In this document: positions 45,933 through 57,176 of the stretch, piece after piece
How the letters are laid out: each line of letters starts with the position of its first letter
How positions within the stretch are numbered: the stretch's first letter is position 1
Source of the DNA: Diaporthe sp. PMI_573
Taxonomy: Eukaryota > Ascomycota > Sordariomycetes > Diaporthales > Diaporthaceae
Direction: 5' to 3'
Length of the DNA stretch: 64,000 nucleotides
Assembly (NCBI GenBank): GCA_021399435.1
Contig: JAJTUP010000001.1
Location: 2,170,001-2,234,000 of the forward strand
The notes under the pieces: generated by a model
Told to the model about the DNA's origin: nothing
Database searches by the model: none
The model's input: the letters and a program-made list of their open reading frames with translations, nothing else
Made by a program: the position numbers and the translations under genes

Positions 45933-48900
45933 CTAGCTCTTATCCACCACCGCTCCACTCCTCGCAGTGACCAGGTCGGCGACGCTCGCAATCGGCACAC
46001 CCCCCATGATGTCAAACACAGCCACCGCGGCGCCGAACTCCCGTCCAATCCAGTTCCTCAGCTCCACCGCCATCAGCGAGTCCACACCGTACGCCGACAG
46101 CGCCTTGCCGGGCTCCACGTCCTCGGGCGAGATGGACATGGCCCGCGCAAGCTTCGCCGACAGCGCCCGCAGCACCACTGCCACCCTCTCGCCCGAGTCG
46201 CCCGTCTGTCGGAACAGCAACCCCGCGCCATGGTCTGCCGTCGCCGCCGAGGACTGCCCTCCTCCTGCTGCCGCCTGTGACCCGCCGCCCGGTATGAACG
46301 AGAAGCTCTTGAACAGGGGCCGGTCCAGCACCGCCGGTGACTCGAGGCCCTGGAGCATGTTCTCGACGGGCGTGCGGAGGCCCAGGAGGACCTGGCCCGG
46401 CGCCCGGGGCGCTGCGGGAGCCGGCAGGAGGTTCTCCGGGTCGCAGGCCAGGGTCAGCACCGCGAGCAGCTCCGTGTCGTCGATCGGGTTCATGTCGTTG
46501 AGCGACTGCCGCTGGCGCTGGTACCCGGAGTTCTCCGCGATGATGCCCACGTTGCGCATCCAGCCGATGTCCAGCGAGATGGCGCGCTGGCCCTGGGCGA
46601 TGCGGTGGCGGGCCAGTGCGTCCTGGAACGTGCAGCCTCCCGCGTAGTTGGCAGAGGCCATCTGGCCGGCAACCCCGGCTAGGGACGCTAGGAGGATGAA
46701 AAAGTCCAGGTCCTTTGGGAGGAGCCGGTGCAGGTTCCATGAGGTCTGCACTTTCGACTTCATAGTAAGCTCCCACTGCGCGAATGTCATGTTCGCCATG
46801 ATCGCGTCTTGGAGCACCATGGCCCCGTTGATGCAGCCCTTTATCGGCGGCAGGGTCCTCGAGCACTCCTCCAGGAGGCTGGACAGGCTGGCTGCGTCAG
46901 ATACGTCGCACTTAGGTGCAACAATCGTGACACCGCGGGCCTGTAGCTGTGCAACCATGTCGGCGGCGGCCTTGGAGGAGGCACCCGACCGAGAAGGCAC
47001 GATGAAGTGCTTTGCTCCTCGATCGGCCATCCAGTTCAAGATCGCTCGCCCCAGACCACCGGACCCTCCGGCGATAAGGTATGATGCATTCTCGTTGAAC
47101 GTCCAAGATCGACGCTCCTGGATGAATTGCTAGAACCAAATCGTGTCAGTATATGCACTTGGACGTTACGAGGCCTGTAATTGCGGTGTGGGTGAACTCA
47201 CCGAGACGACATCCTCGGGCTTGGGGGCAACGATAACGCGACCCCAGCTGTTACTACTCTGTAGCTCCTTGAATGCCTCCTCGACCTCAGGCGCACTGAA
47301 TACTCGCACAGGCTGCAGCTGCTGGATCTTCCCCTCCTCCATCAATTGCGTAGTCTTCTTCAATAGCCTGCTGCCGGCCTTTGGGCCCAACTTCATGACA
47401 TCAACGGCTGAGAACGAGACATTCCTAGTCAACATGGCCGCCGGCAAAGTCGCACTGGCGCTGATGTTGGTGGTATCAATCTGGATGAGCCGACCGTTGC
47501 GGGCCGTACACTCGCACGATGCTGTCATTGCATCTTCTCCGTGCAGAGAGTGATAGACGACGTCGACACCTTCTCCTGCCGTGACACGCATCACTCCCTG
47601 GGCGAACAGGCCGGATGTGCTCGAGAAGATGTGATCCTTCGGAATGCTAAGTCTCTCCGTGAGGAACTGCCTCTTCTCCGGCGTTGAGGCCGTAGCAAAG
47701 ACTTCCGCGCCTTGTAGCTTCGCGACCTGCACGGCCACCTGCCCAATGACATCAGCAGCAGAGTGAACCAGGACTCGGTCACCTTCTTCGAGCCTGCCGA
47801 TCTCGACAAGACCGTGGTAGGCTGCCATAGTCGGGACACAGATAGATGTGACATCCTCAAACGTCATGGAGGCTGGGATCTTGAGTACGTTGTTCATGTC
47901 CGCACGTGGGAACTGGCGAGTACAACCTGGTGTCATCATCCAGACGCGGTCACCAGGCTTGATCGAAGTGCCACAACCATGGCCAACTCTGGTGACGACA
48001 CCTGCACAGTCCCCACCAAGCATACTGCCATCGCTATCCAGGCGTCCCATGGCAGCCTGGACGTCTTGAGGCACGAGACCCCACGCCTTGGCGTCGATTT
48101 CGACTTCGAGGGCGCCGACCTCAGTCTCATATGTGACATCCTCCACGAACCGCAAGGTATCGAGGTTGCCAGGGCTACCGACGGACAGCTGCAGCGCCGG
48201 GCCGTCAGCCCACGGTTTGTGCTGCACTTGCCGGGACAGCAAGGATCGCAGCGTATTATTCCCAGATACATCCTCGACGGCCCGCCCAGTGGTAATTAGC
48301 CCATCAGTGACAATGTATTCGAGCTCATCGGATGGCTGTGGACCAAAAGAGCTCTGGAAGACCTTCTGAATGAAGTTGGCACGTGTTGCCGTGTTGGCCA
48401 ACCCCTCGATAGCGAGCGTCACGATGTGGCTATCAGCCTGCTCCGCACGGATGGTGCGGAAGAATCCCTGCATGATGCTGTAGTCGGGGTACTGTGAGTC
48501 CTCAGTGCTCGTTTTCGTAACCCAGAGGAGGTTTCGCGTGTTGTTGATGAGGTGCTGAAGACTCTTGAACTTCTCTTCGGTCAAAGCAGCCAGAAGCGGC
48601 CTGTTCGCTTCAGCCAGACAGACGACAGTGTCATGCTCGGTCAAGCCAACAAGGGTCTTCTCCAGACCATCCAGAGTGAAAGGGCATACGGTTGCTTGCT
48701 GGTTTTCGCCAAGGCCAGCCTTGCCACGGACCGAGTCCACCAGCTCTCGCTGCTGGTCTTGGTCCTGGTCATCGACGACGAAGACAACCTTGCCGAGCTT
48801 GGATGGAGTTTCTTGGACATCTGTCGGTTGTCCCGCGGCTGTGGAAACAATGATGCTCATGATGTGGCACTTGTCATTCTCATAATCACGAATCACAACA

Positions 48901-51900
48901 TCGTTCCCAGAGAAGCCGTTTTCTCGCAGACACTTGTCCCAGAGATGCTCGGGAATGGCTGCAGAATGAGGCCGCCATTCCTCGCGAGCGACCCACCAGC
49001 CCGGAACAAGTCCAGCCATGAAATTGGTGGCAATATCATCAGGATTGATCACCTCCAGCAGGATCAGGCGACCGCCTGGCTTGAGCGCCTTGGATATACT
49101 TCGGATGTTCTCCTCCAGATGCGGCGTGGCATGCAAGACACTAGCAGCGACGATATAGTCATAGGAGCCGGCCTCGAAACCCTGGCTGTCGACGGTACGG
49201 TCCAGGTCCAGGGTTTTGAAGGTCATGCGATCTTGCAGGTCGGGCCAGCGGCTCTTTGCGCGCTCGAAGAAGGCGGGTGAAATATCCGTGTAGGTATACT
49301 CAGAAAAGCTGGCCGACCCAGTGCGATCCTCGCGCTCTTGCAGAGCCTTGATGATGTGACCCGTCATGCCACCAGTTCCTGCTCCTACCTCCAAGAACCG
49401 CAGCGCTGGGTTCTCATGCGAGGCCAGATCCAAAAGCCGGCCGAGTCTACCATCAGAGCACAAGTTGAGGAAGAGGTCCTCGTAGAAGATATCGGCCAGG
49501 TTAGAGCCAAAGACCAGCTGGAGCGGGTCAAGCTCGCCAGACAGCATCTCTGGAAGTTTCCTCGCGCAATCGGTGTAGAGCTTCCATGCCGGAAGCACGT
49601 TGTCGACTTCGGACAAACGAGCCTCGACTTCAGAGTCGCTGAGAACCTCTGCCTCTTGGCGTGCCTCGGGTGACATGTTGGTGCTGACATGGTGTTGCAT
49701 CCACTCGACATGCTTGGCCAGGCCTTCAGGCACTTTGGAATGGTCGACACTTTTCAGTGTCCGAGCAGCTGCCAGGTCCAGCGCGGAGCACATTTTCGCA
49801 TGGTTCGCCAAGACGACAGTCTCATCCCTTGTGTAGGAGTCTGCGCGACAGGCTGTAGACAGCTGCTTGGGCTCGAGCAGGCTCAGCTGTGGCTTCCACT
49901 CAACACCGTACAGCAGCTTGGTCTCTTTTTCTTGGGCGCCCGTGGTGACAGCAGCCGTCACAGCCTTCTGGATGGTACAAAGGACCTTGCCATTGTCGGA
50001 CAGAGCATGAAGCTTCCCCTGCTCGCCGCGGCCCACTTCTCCATTCACAGACGAGTTCGAAGTGGCCAGCCACTGCACGAAACTTGTCTGTGGATGCTGC
50101 CAGCCCGAGGACGCGAACCAAGCGTCCTCGAGGCGGATGGGTACGTTGGCAGCAGGCTGGGAGCCGGCACTCACCCGCAGTATATGGAAAGCCGTGTCAA
50201 GGACGGCAGGATGCACCAGGCTACTGGTCTGGTATCTCTTCTTGGATACATCGACACGTCCCACAGCGTTCAGTCTGTTATCCCAGCGGATGTCCTGCAG
50301 GATAGAGAACCAATCTCCATACTGGAGCCCCTGCTCTGAAGCGTAGCTGTAATGGACATTCGAGTCCACTGGTTTGTCGCAACGCTGTTTCAGCAATTCG
50401 TGCTGTCTGTTTACGTCTTCTTCAGCCAGTCGCCTCTCGTCGTCAACGTCATCAGCTGTGACCGATTCAGCATAGTCGACTTTAATCGTGGCGCGAGAAC
50501 ACTCCGTCCATTGACCATTGCGATAAGAGAATATGGTCGTCTCAAACTGCGTTGGGTCATCACTTTGTTGACCCACAGGCCGCAAGGTGAGCGATGTCTC
50601 CGTGCGGTCCTCCCAAGTCTCGTTTATGATGATGGGACTGATAAAGGTTGCTTCCTTCACAAAGTAGCCTTTGACAACGCGATCGGCTGGCACCATTTGC
50701 TGCACAGCCTCGATAGCCATAATTAGCATTCCCGCTGCCGGGTACACCACAGTGTCACTGATCATATGGTGGCCAGCGAAAGGTGTGGAATCGATGCTCA
50801 GGAAATTCCTCCACCGAGGCTCCAGCTCGTTCCAGTCTGAGACGCGGACACCCAGAGTCTCTCCTTTCACTGTGCCCCGCAGTCTGTAGTCACGGGACAT
50901 ACGTGATTCTGCCCAGTACTTGTTGGAGTGGTCAAAAGGGTACTCGGGGCAGTCGACCAGGAACGCCGGCTTCCTATCCGCGGCATGCTGGTTGACCGCC
51001 GAGACCGAAACAGAATGGCCATAGCAGAATAGCTGACCCATGAGCTCGAGGGTAGTCTGAATGGGTGACTGTGACCGGTGCAGTACGCTCGAATACCGCA
51101 TTTGCTTCTTGCGATTTCCTTCCTGGTTGATAGTGTCTGAAATAGGTCGTCGCAAAGCTGGGTGGGGACCAATCTCGACAATATCGGTGATGTTCCCCAG
51201 ACCAACCTTAAGCTTGGCTGACTCTTGCGTCAAAACCTGGACTGCATCGGCGAAACGTACTGGTGAGACCATGTTATCTACCCAGTACTGACTCTTGGCA
51301 AGCTCTGCCGGGCGGATAGCCTTCCCGGTGACGGACGAGACCATTGGGATCGCAGACTTGGTCTTCGCATCCTCCCGTCCGGCACTTTCAAGACTGCCCA
51401 TAAGTGACAGGTACTCGTCGGCAATGGCCAGCATCGACGGCGAGTGGTAAGCCACCCCAGTCTTGAGCTTCTGCGCGAAAATCCCAATCTTGTCGGCTTC
51501 AGCCTTCACTGCGTCGATGGACCCCTCAGGGCCGGACAAGGTACAGTTCAGCGGGCTGTTGATGCAAGCCACGCAGACATCTGTCGCTTTGATGGTTTCT
51601 AAAAATGTGGGAACCTGGCCTTCCGTAAGATTGATGGATATCATCGCTCCCGGGCAGGAGGCATTAGCGCTTCCCAGCTTTCCAGCAAGCTGCCCTCGAA
51701 AATATGATACTTTGCAGGCCGAGACCAAGGATAACGCCCCAGTGGCGTAGCTGTCATCAAATAAGTTAACACGGGTGTTCTAATGATGATTTTTAGTGTA
51801 CCAAGGTTGTCATGGACTTACGCAGCAGCGATTTCTCCCGATGAATGGCCGGTCACAGCCTTGGGGCTTACTCCGAAGCTTAGCAAGAGCTCGACCAGAG

Positions 51901-54530
51901 CTAATTGTATAGCCGTGGACAATGGTTGTGCGTATTCAGGCTTGTTAATGTTTTTGAGGCTGCTCAATTTGTCTGGAAACGAATGGATAATGTCAGTCCA
52001 TGCTCAGTAAGTTCAAGGACACAATCGTCTTACTAAATATGGACCATGTGCACCCCAGGCCAGCATACACATCATCAACACGCCGTAAAGCATCGGCAAA
52101 GACAGGATATTCGATCAGGTCGCGTCCCATATCTGGAAGATGAGACATTAGCTTCGCTTCCTGTGTGTATGCAGCAAGGAATCCATGATAGTGCGTAGTT
52201 AGATCGTACCGGCATATTGTGCACCTTGCCCAGTGAAGACAAAGGCCAGCCCAGTCTCAGCCGAGCTCCGAACCGCTTTGGCTGGAGACAGAGTCTTGCC
52301 TCCCTGGAGTTCCGGTCCGTCTGCAACGATAGCAAAGGTCCGCCATAACATCTGAGTCCGGTGAGAAGCAAGAGTTTGAGCGAGTCTATCGAGTTTGTCG
52401 GGATTTCCGGATACTCTTTCCTGGTAGTACTTCTGGTAAACGCCCACCGTCCGCTTCACTGCATTCTCGTCGGCGGCGGTCCAGACGATCATCCTAGGCA
52501 CGCTGCCGATCCCCCGTGCTGCTCCTAGTCCGTTGACGGGTTCTTCCTTTGTTGTGGATCCATTGCCGTCCACTCCGTTGGGGTGACGACCCACCGACGA
52601 CCCGTTGATAGGATGGGCCGCGCCGTTGCCGTTGCCGGTTACCACAGCGTCGGTATGGAGTGTGCCATTCCCATTGGCGTCAGGCGTGGCGGTTGGTTTT
52701 GCGGGAACGGGAGATGTGCAATGGTTTCCTAGAAGGTGCCGATCTTTCAGGTAATGATACGCGTCGTCAAGAACGACGTGCGTGTTGGAACCGCCGAAGC
52801 CAAATGAATTGACAGATACACGACGTAGCCCAGAGGCAGGCCACACGACACATTCGGTTGGGACCTTTGCAATATATTAGTCACCTTTCGAGTATCCACG
52901 TCTGCAGTCTGCGTACCTCGGTATGGTAAAAGTCAACATCTATGTCCGGGTTCATTTTTTCAAAAAGTGCATTTGGCGGAATTATTCCTTTTTCTAAAAT
53001 CACTGTCGTCACGCATCAGGAACCATCAGCCACGCTCCTAACCGGAAAAGCTCTTGGGGAAAGTACTTGGGAGGACTCACAAATGGACTTGACCATGCTA
53101 GCCAAAGCACTAGCTCCTTCAAGATGTCCGATATTTGCTTTGATGGATCCACTGCGAGAATGTCAGCCGGTGAACTTCTGTGGGACAAATCGAGTTAGGA
53201 GCGGCCGGCTACCCACACATAAAGGGGCTCCTCGGCTGAACGAGCCTTCCGGAACACTCGTCCTATGGCTTTCATCTCAATTGGGTCACCAACTGGTGTA
53301 CCGGTCCCTGGCAGCTGCGTCGTCAGAATTATTCGTGTGCAATGAAGCGGACGGTGTACTTGCCGTGGGCCTCGACGAAGCGGGTGACATCCAGTGAGAG
53401 GCTCGCCTGCTTGTAAACATGGCGGATCAGATCCTCCTGGGCTTGGGGGCTTGGTTGAGTCAACACTGGGCTGCGTCCATCCTGATTCGAGCCTATCGAT
53501 CTAATGACTGCTCTGATCATGTCACCATCCCTTACTGCGGCAGCAACAGGCTTGAGCACAAGGGCAATGATGCCCTCTCCCCTTGCGTAGCCGTTTGCTC
53601 GGTGGTCGAAACTGTAGCAGACACCGTCTGGGGACAAGAATTTCTGGTCTGACAACAATTGGAAAATTGCTGGGTCCAGAAGGAGGTTCGACCCAGTGAC
53701 AAGTGCCTGTTCGCAGTTTTAGCAAGCCACAAATATGAAAGCTGTTTTCAACAGGCGCTCCTATACTTACACATGTCGCATCTCCTGCCTTGATACTTTT
53801 GCAAGCCATATCGACAGCCGACAGACTGCTTGAGCAGGCCGTGTTGCAATGTATGCTTGGGCCCTGTAAATCAAAGTACCAGCTGACCCGGTTTGGTATC
53901 ACACACGCCACCGTGCATCCAGTGACAGCCGTTCTCTCTGCATTGTCAGGGTCCATGGCAGACATCCTCATATAATCCTCAAGCATGGAGGCAGAAAAGA
54001 CTGCGGTGCGGGACCCTTTGAGGCTTTCAACTGGGATACCCGCTACAGAAAAACACAGTCAGCATCTCGTCTCCTGCTGTGCCAGATGGTGTGGCAAATT
54101 CTTTTCTCACCTTTCTCGAAAGCCCTGTAAGACGCTTCGAGTGTCCATCGTTGCATTGGGTCCATAGCCTTGGCCTCTTTCGAGGTCACAGAAAAGAAAG
54201 GAGCGTCAAAGGCAGCGACATCTTCATTAATGAAGTGTGCCCGGCGGCCATTGAACTATGGAAATGATGAGCATATAGTTCCAAGGTATGGGACAAGGTG
54301 GTACATACGGTATGGCTCTTGCCATCCATAAACGAGTCAATGTTGATGCGGGATGCAGGCCATTCTGTCGACAGGTTCCGACGGTCCTGGAGAACTTCCC
54401 AGAAACTATAATCATCCTCTATACCCTGGGGCAATTTAAAAGAGTACCCAACGACGGCGATATTATCTGCCGTTTGAAGGCCGAGCCCTGCCTCGGGGAG
54501 TGGTGTCTCAGTGTTAAAATTCATATTCAT
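45933..54530 (-). CDS. Highly reducing iterative type I polyketide synthase (KS-AT-DH-MT-ER-KR-ACP, 2,626 aa)
   Basis: Twelve exons join in phase: 54530-54309, 54255-54111, 54042-53771, 53706-53364, 53307-53217, 53151-53081, 53002-52917, 52864-52210, 52132-52034, 51972-51822, 51750-47202, 47129-45933. KS: active Cys192 in NTACSSSL, His in EAHGTGT and NIGHLEG. AT: Ser705 in GHSSGE. DH: His1040 ([13 protein letters not shown]) and Asp near 1230 (HPAVLDTAF). C-methyltransferase: SAM motif LEVGAGTGG near 1500. ER about 1904-2224, with altered motifs (SAADVIGQ in place of an AAGGVGQ-type motif). [11 protein letters not shown] at 2249-2257, with catalytic Tyr in SANYAGG. ACP: phosphopantetheine Ser2579 in [10 protein letters not shown]. 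The enzyme builds a methylated, variably reduced chain from malonyl-CoA; with no release domain it needs a separate enzyme, probably the FSH1 hydrolase upstream. A TATA box 66-72 nt before 54530 favours this start over 54587. Intron 4 (53363-53308) is GC-AG. The product cannot be deduced. Confidence 0.92.
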
Positions 54531-54931
54531 TATCTTCCAAAACAAGACAGAGAACAAGGAAAGTGCTTGCCAGAGGGGTCCATGCAAGTCAACGATTTTA
54601 TATGAGTCAAGATAACCTTCAATTGCTCCATGAATGAGGATCCATTGTCACACCGCCTGTGAACAAGCCGTGCTGAGTATCGATCCGGCCGAAAACAACA
54701 CCGCCACGAGTCGCTCGTTGGCTATGAGGCCCATGGTATCAGGGGCTAGATTCCTTCCGGACCGTCAAAAAGCTTAGGTTCACATGTCATTTACGGGAAG
54801 GGGAACCCTAAGCATTGTCATTAAGCCAAGATCCTCAAAAGTACTCGATGGGAGATCCTCCAGCTCCATTGTACTCTGCGCGTGCGGACCGATATCGCGA
54901 CGGGACGGGCCCAGAGCAGTTCAATGGCGAC
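54531..54931. other. 400-nt spacer: synthase promoter and hydrolase 3' end
   Basis: Both flanking genes run on the minus strand, so this short spacer must hold the hydrolase's 3' end and the synthase promoter. The TATA box is at 54596-54602. No other gene fits here. Confidence 0.6.
54596..54602 (-). promoter_or_regulatory. TATA box of the polyketide synthase
   Basis: TATAAAA on the minus strand begins 72 nt upstream of the ATG at 54530. An in-frame ATG-led extension would start at 54587, only about 10 nt below the TATA box and probably before the transcription start, so this element decides the start choice. Confidence 0.55.
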
Positions 54932-55826
54932 CTAGGCGGAATGGGCTCTCTCGATAGTCCGCTCTATGGCGCGAATGACCCCAGAGAGTTCTTTTGGTGA
55001 GCTTGGTCCAGGGATATCGTGGCCTCGGCTGTGGAGGAATACTTGGCTATGGTTGTCGTCGCAAAGTTGGACCAGTGCATCACGCAGAAGTGCCGGGCTT
55101 TTAGACCAAAGTGGAGCCATTGGCGAAAGTTGGCTTAGCCGTTCGAGGCACTCATTTGATCCACCAATGTGGGCTGTTGGAACTTGAATCAGAATCCCGT
55201 CCCTGTCCGGATCGACGCATCGAAGGAGCCCACCGCGAACCACATCTGGGTCCAGAGGCGGGGCGGCACTGAAGAAGATGCCACACTTGAATCCAGCGAA
55301 CGAGTGTCTGGAGTCTTCGATCAAAAGCATAGCCGCGATGATGCCGCCCTCAGAGAAACCCATGACAGCATCAAAGGGGCCATTGGTCTCAACAAACTCT
55401 GTCATGTTGAGAACAAGCTCTTGAGCGCTGCTGACGGTGAGTTCTTCTTCGAGGTATCCGTAGAATTCGTCGGCCAAGGCGGAGGCTCCTGCTACTCGTC
55501 AGACTCTGATATATTTGGGCTCCGAGGCAGGCACAGTCGGACCTTCTGCAGGCACTGTGGTTGTAGTGCCATCGATGAACACGAATTCATGATCGTCAAG
55601 AGCCTCCCGGATCCTCGCTAGCTATGCGGTCAGCAATCATCCTGAGAATATCGGACTTCGCCTACATGGTCACGGACATGCTCATACCTGTCTGCATTTC
55701 GAAGATCTGGTCACTGTTGCTTAGCTTACTATGGCCAATCTAGGCAGGGCAAGACGCTGCGCATCGAGTGACATGAGAGCATACCTTCGCATTGGTGCCC
55801 CTTCCATGCAGGCATAGGAACCGCAT
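54932..55826 (-). CDS. FSH1-family serine hydrolase (LovG-like, 230 aa)
   Basis: Exons 55826-55785, 55706-55688 (19 nt), 55617-55543 and 55488-54932 join in phase to 230 residues. The N terminus MRFLCLHGRGTNAKIFEMQT is the family signature. The nucleophile Ser lies in GFSEGG (usual form GxSxG); GPFDAVMGFSEGGIIAAM is classic FSH1. Catalytic His is in HSRGHDIPGP near the C terminus, and the Asp is probably within the CVDPDRDGILIQVPTAHIGG stretch. FSH1 proteins are small alpha/beta hydrolases; LovG of this family releases a polyketide from its synthase, and the position immediately upstream of the synthase, on the same strand, suggests the same job. Intron 3 (55542-55489, 54 nt) has a weak GTCCGA donor but a CTGAC branch site and GCAG acceptor, and it removes an in-frame TGA. 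If it is not spliced the gene would be broken. Confidence 0.82.
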
Positions 55827-57176
55827 CTCGACTTTTTGAACCCTCGTGAGTTGCTTCTTGATTGTGATTGGGACAGACGAAGTATGAGTCGTGGCGCTGG
55901 CAGTGTGCGGTTCTCGACTCTCAGGAGCTCATGCGTGGTACATATGTATCCATACGTATCAAGGGCCACTTGTGGAGGTCCCTCAACAACCCGGTTTCTG
56001 GTACGGATCTCGAGTCCTGCAGCCTTATCGCGTGGTAACTGACCGTTTCGAGGAAGACGCGACGGAAGTCCATTCTTCGAATCGGTCTGCCCTCAATGGA
56101 AATGATCCTCTTCTGCAGAGTCATGGATAGTGCCGCACCTCCTGTTGACGCAGGGGACGATTGTCCCTGACAAAAGTACGCAGCCGAGCGATTTCAGATC
56201 TGTCATTGAAGCCACGGGATAACACGGAAACGGTGGTAAAGTTGGCATCCTCCTACCGCCAGGCCTGGCTGCTTGGCTTTTCAGGGTTGATCAGAGATTG
56301 TCATAGCGATGTGGTCGGTCATCTGTCTCCTGGGCGGTAAGACGTTATGAGACGTGCAAGTTGACACACTGAATATAAGAGAACCAAGCGCTTTGACTCT
56401 GTCACATTTCACTCGCCCACGTTTTGATCTCAGGGTTCGTTCGCGATGCTGGTCGCCCTTCGTGGGGTGTCTTCCCCAGTTCGCACATGTTTTTGACAGC
56501 CAACAGGCAGATGCTCGAAATCACGAGATCCAACCTGCAGGAGGAGGACTCCAGGACAGAGAAAGGTGGGCTCCAGCGGGGTCCTGTCGGCATGTGTGGC
56601 CAAAAGTCGCGAGCACTATGCTATGGACTTTCTTCCAGGACCTGCTGGGTACGTTAGGGATGTAGGTGAGGCATCACCCCCAGAGAGCAGTTGCATCAGG
56701 ATGGGCCTACGTTGAAAATTGGGAGGGGCTTCGAAAAGGGGGTTGGTTGGCTGCCAAGACTTGCCAGACCAGCAAGAACCCCAACCCTGGATGATCCAGC
56801 AGCTCGGTGGGGAAGGGGGTTGCAGCGGTTGCAGGGGTTGCAGCATGTGCTCACCCCCTCTCTGATCTGGGACTTCTATCGTGACAAAAGTGAGTGTTAA
56901 CACGCATCTTCTTTTCATTACATTTCCGTTATTCAATTAGTCCTCCTGCTTCAAGGAAGCACTCCATAGGTAGAGTACGAGGCCAGGAGCGTGCGTCTCA
57001 CGACGTCGCGTCCAGCCCCAGCAGTATAAAATACTAAGGAGGCACGATCCTGAAGTGCCTAGACGCCCTGATTTTCCCGATTCTCCCGTCAATCTCTGTT
57101 CTCCTCCAAAGGACCAAGCTTAGATCAAAGAAGATGTGAAGAAAAGGCGACCACATTAAGCTACGATGAACTGATT
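55827..57176. other. Intergenic, hydrolase promoter
   Basis: This 1.35 kb holds the upstream region of the hydrolase and the 3' flank of the membrane-protein gene. Short frames on both strands (up to about 106 codons, 56616-56936 minus) show no motifs. A GGTTGCAG repeat (GGTTGCAGCGGTTGCAGGGG) lies near 56817-56840. Confidence 0.5.
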
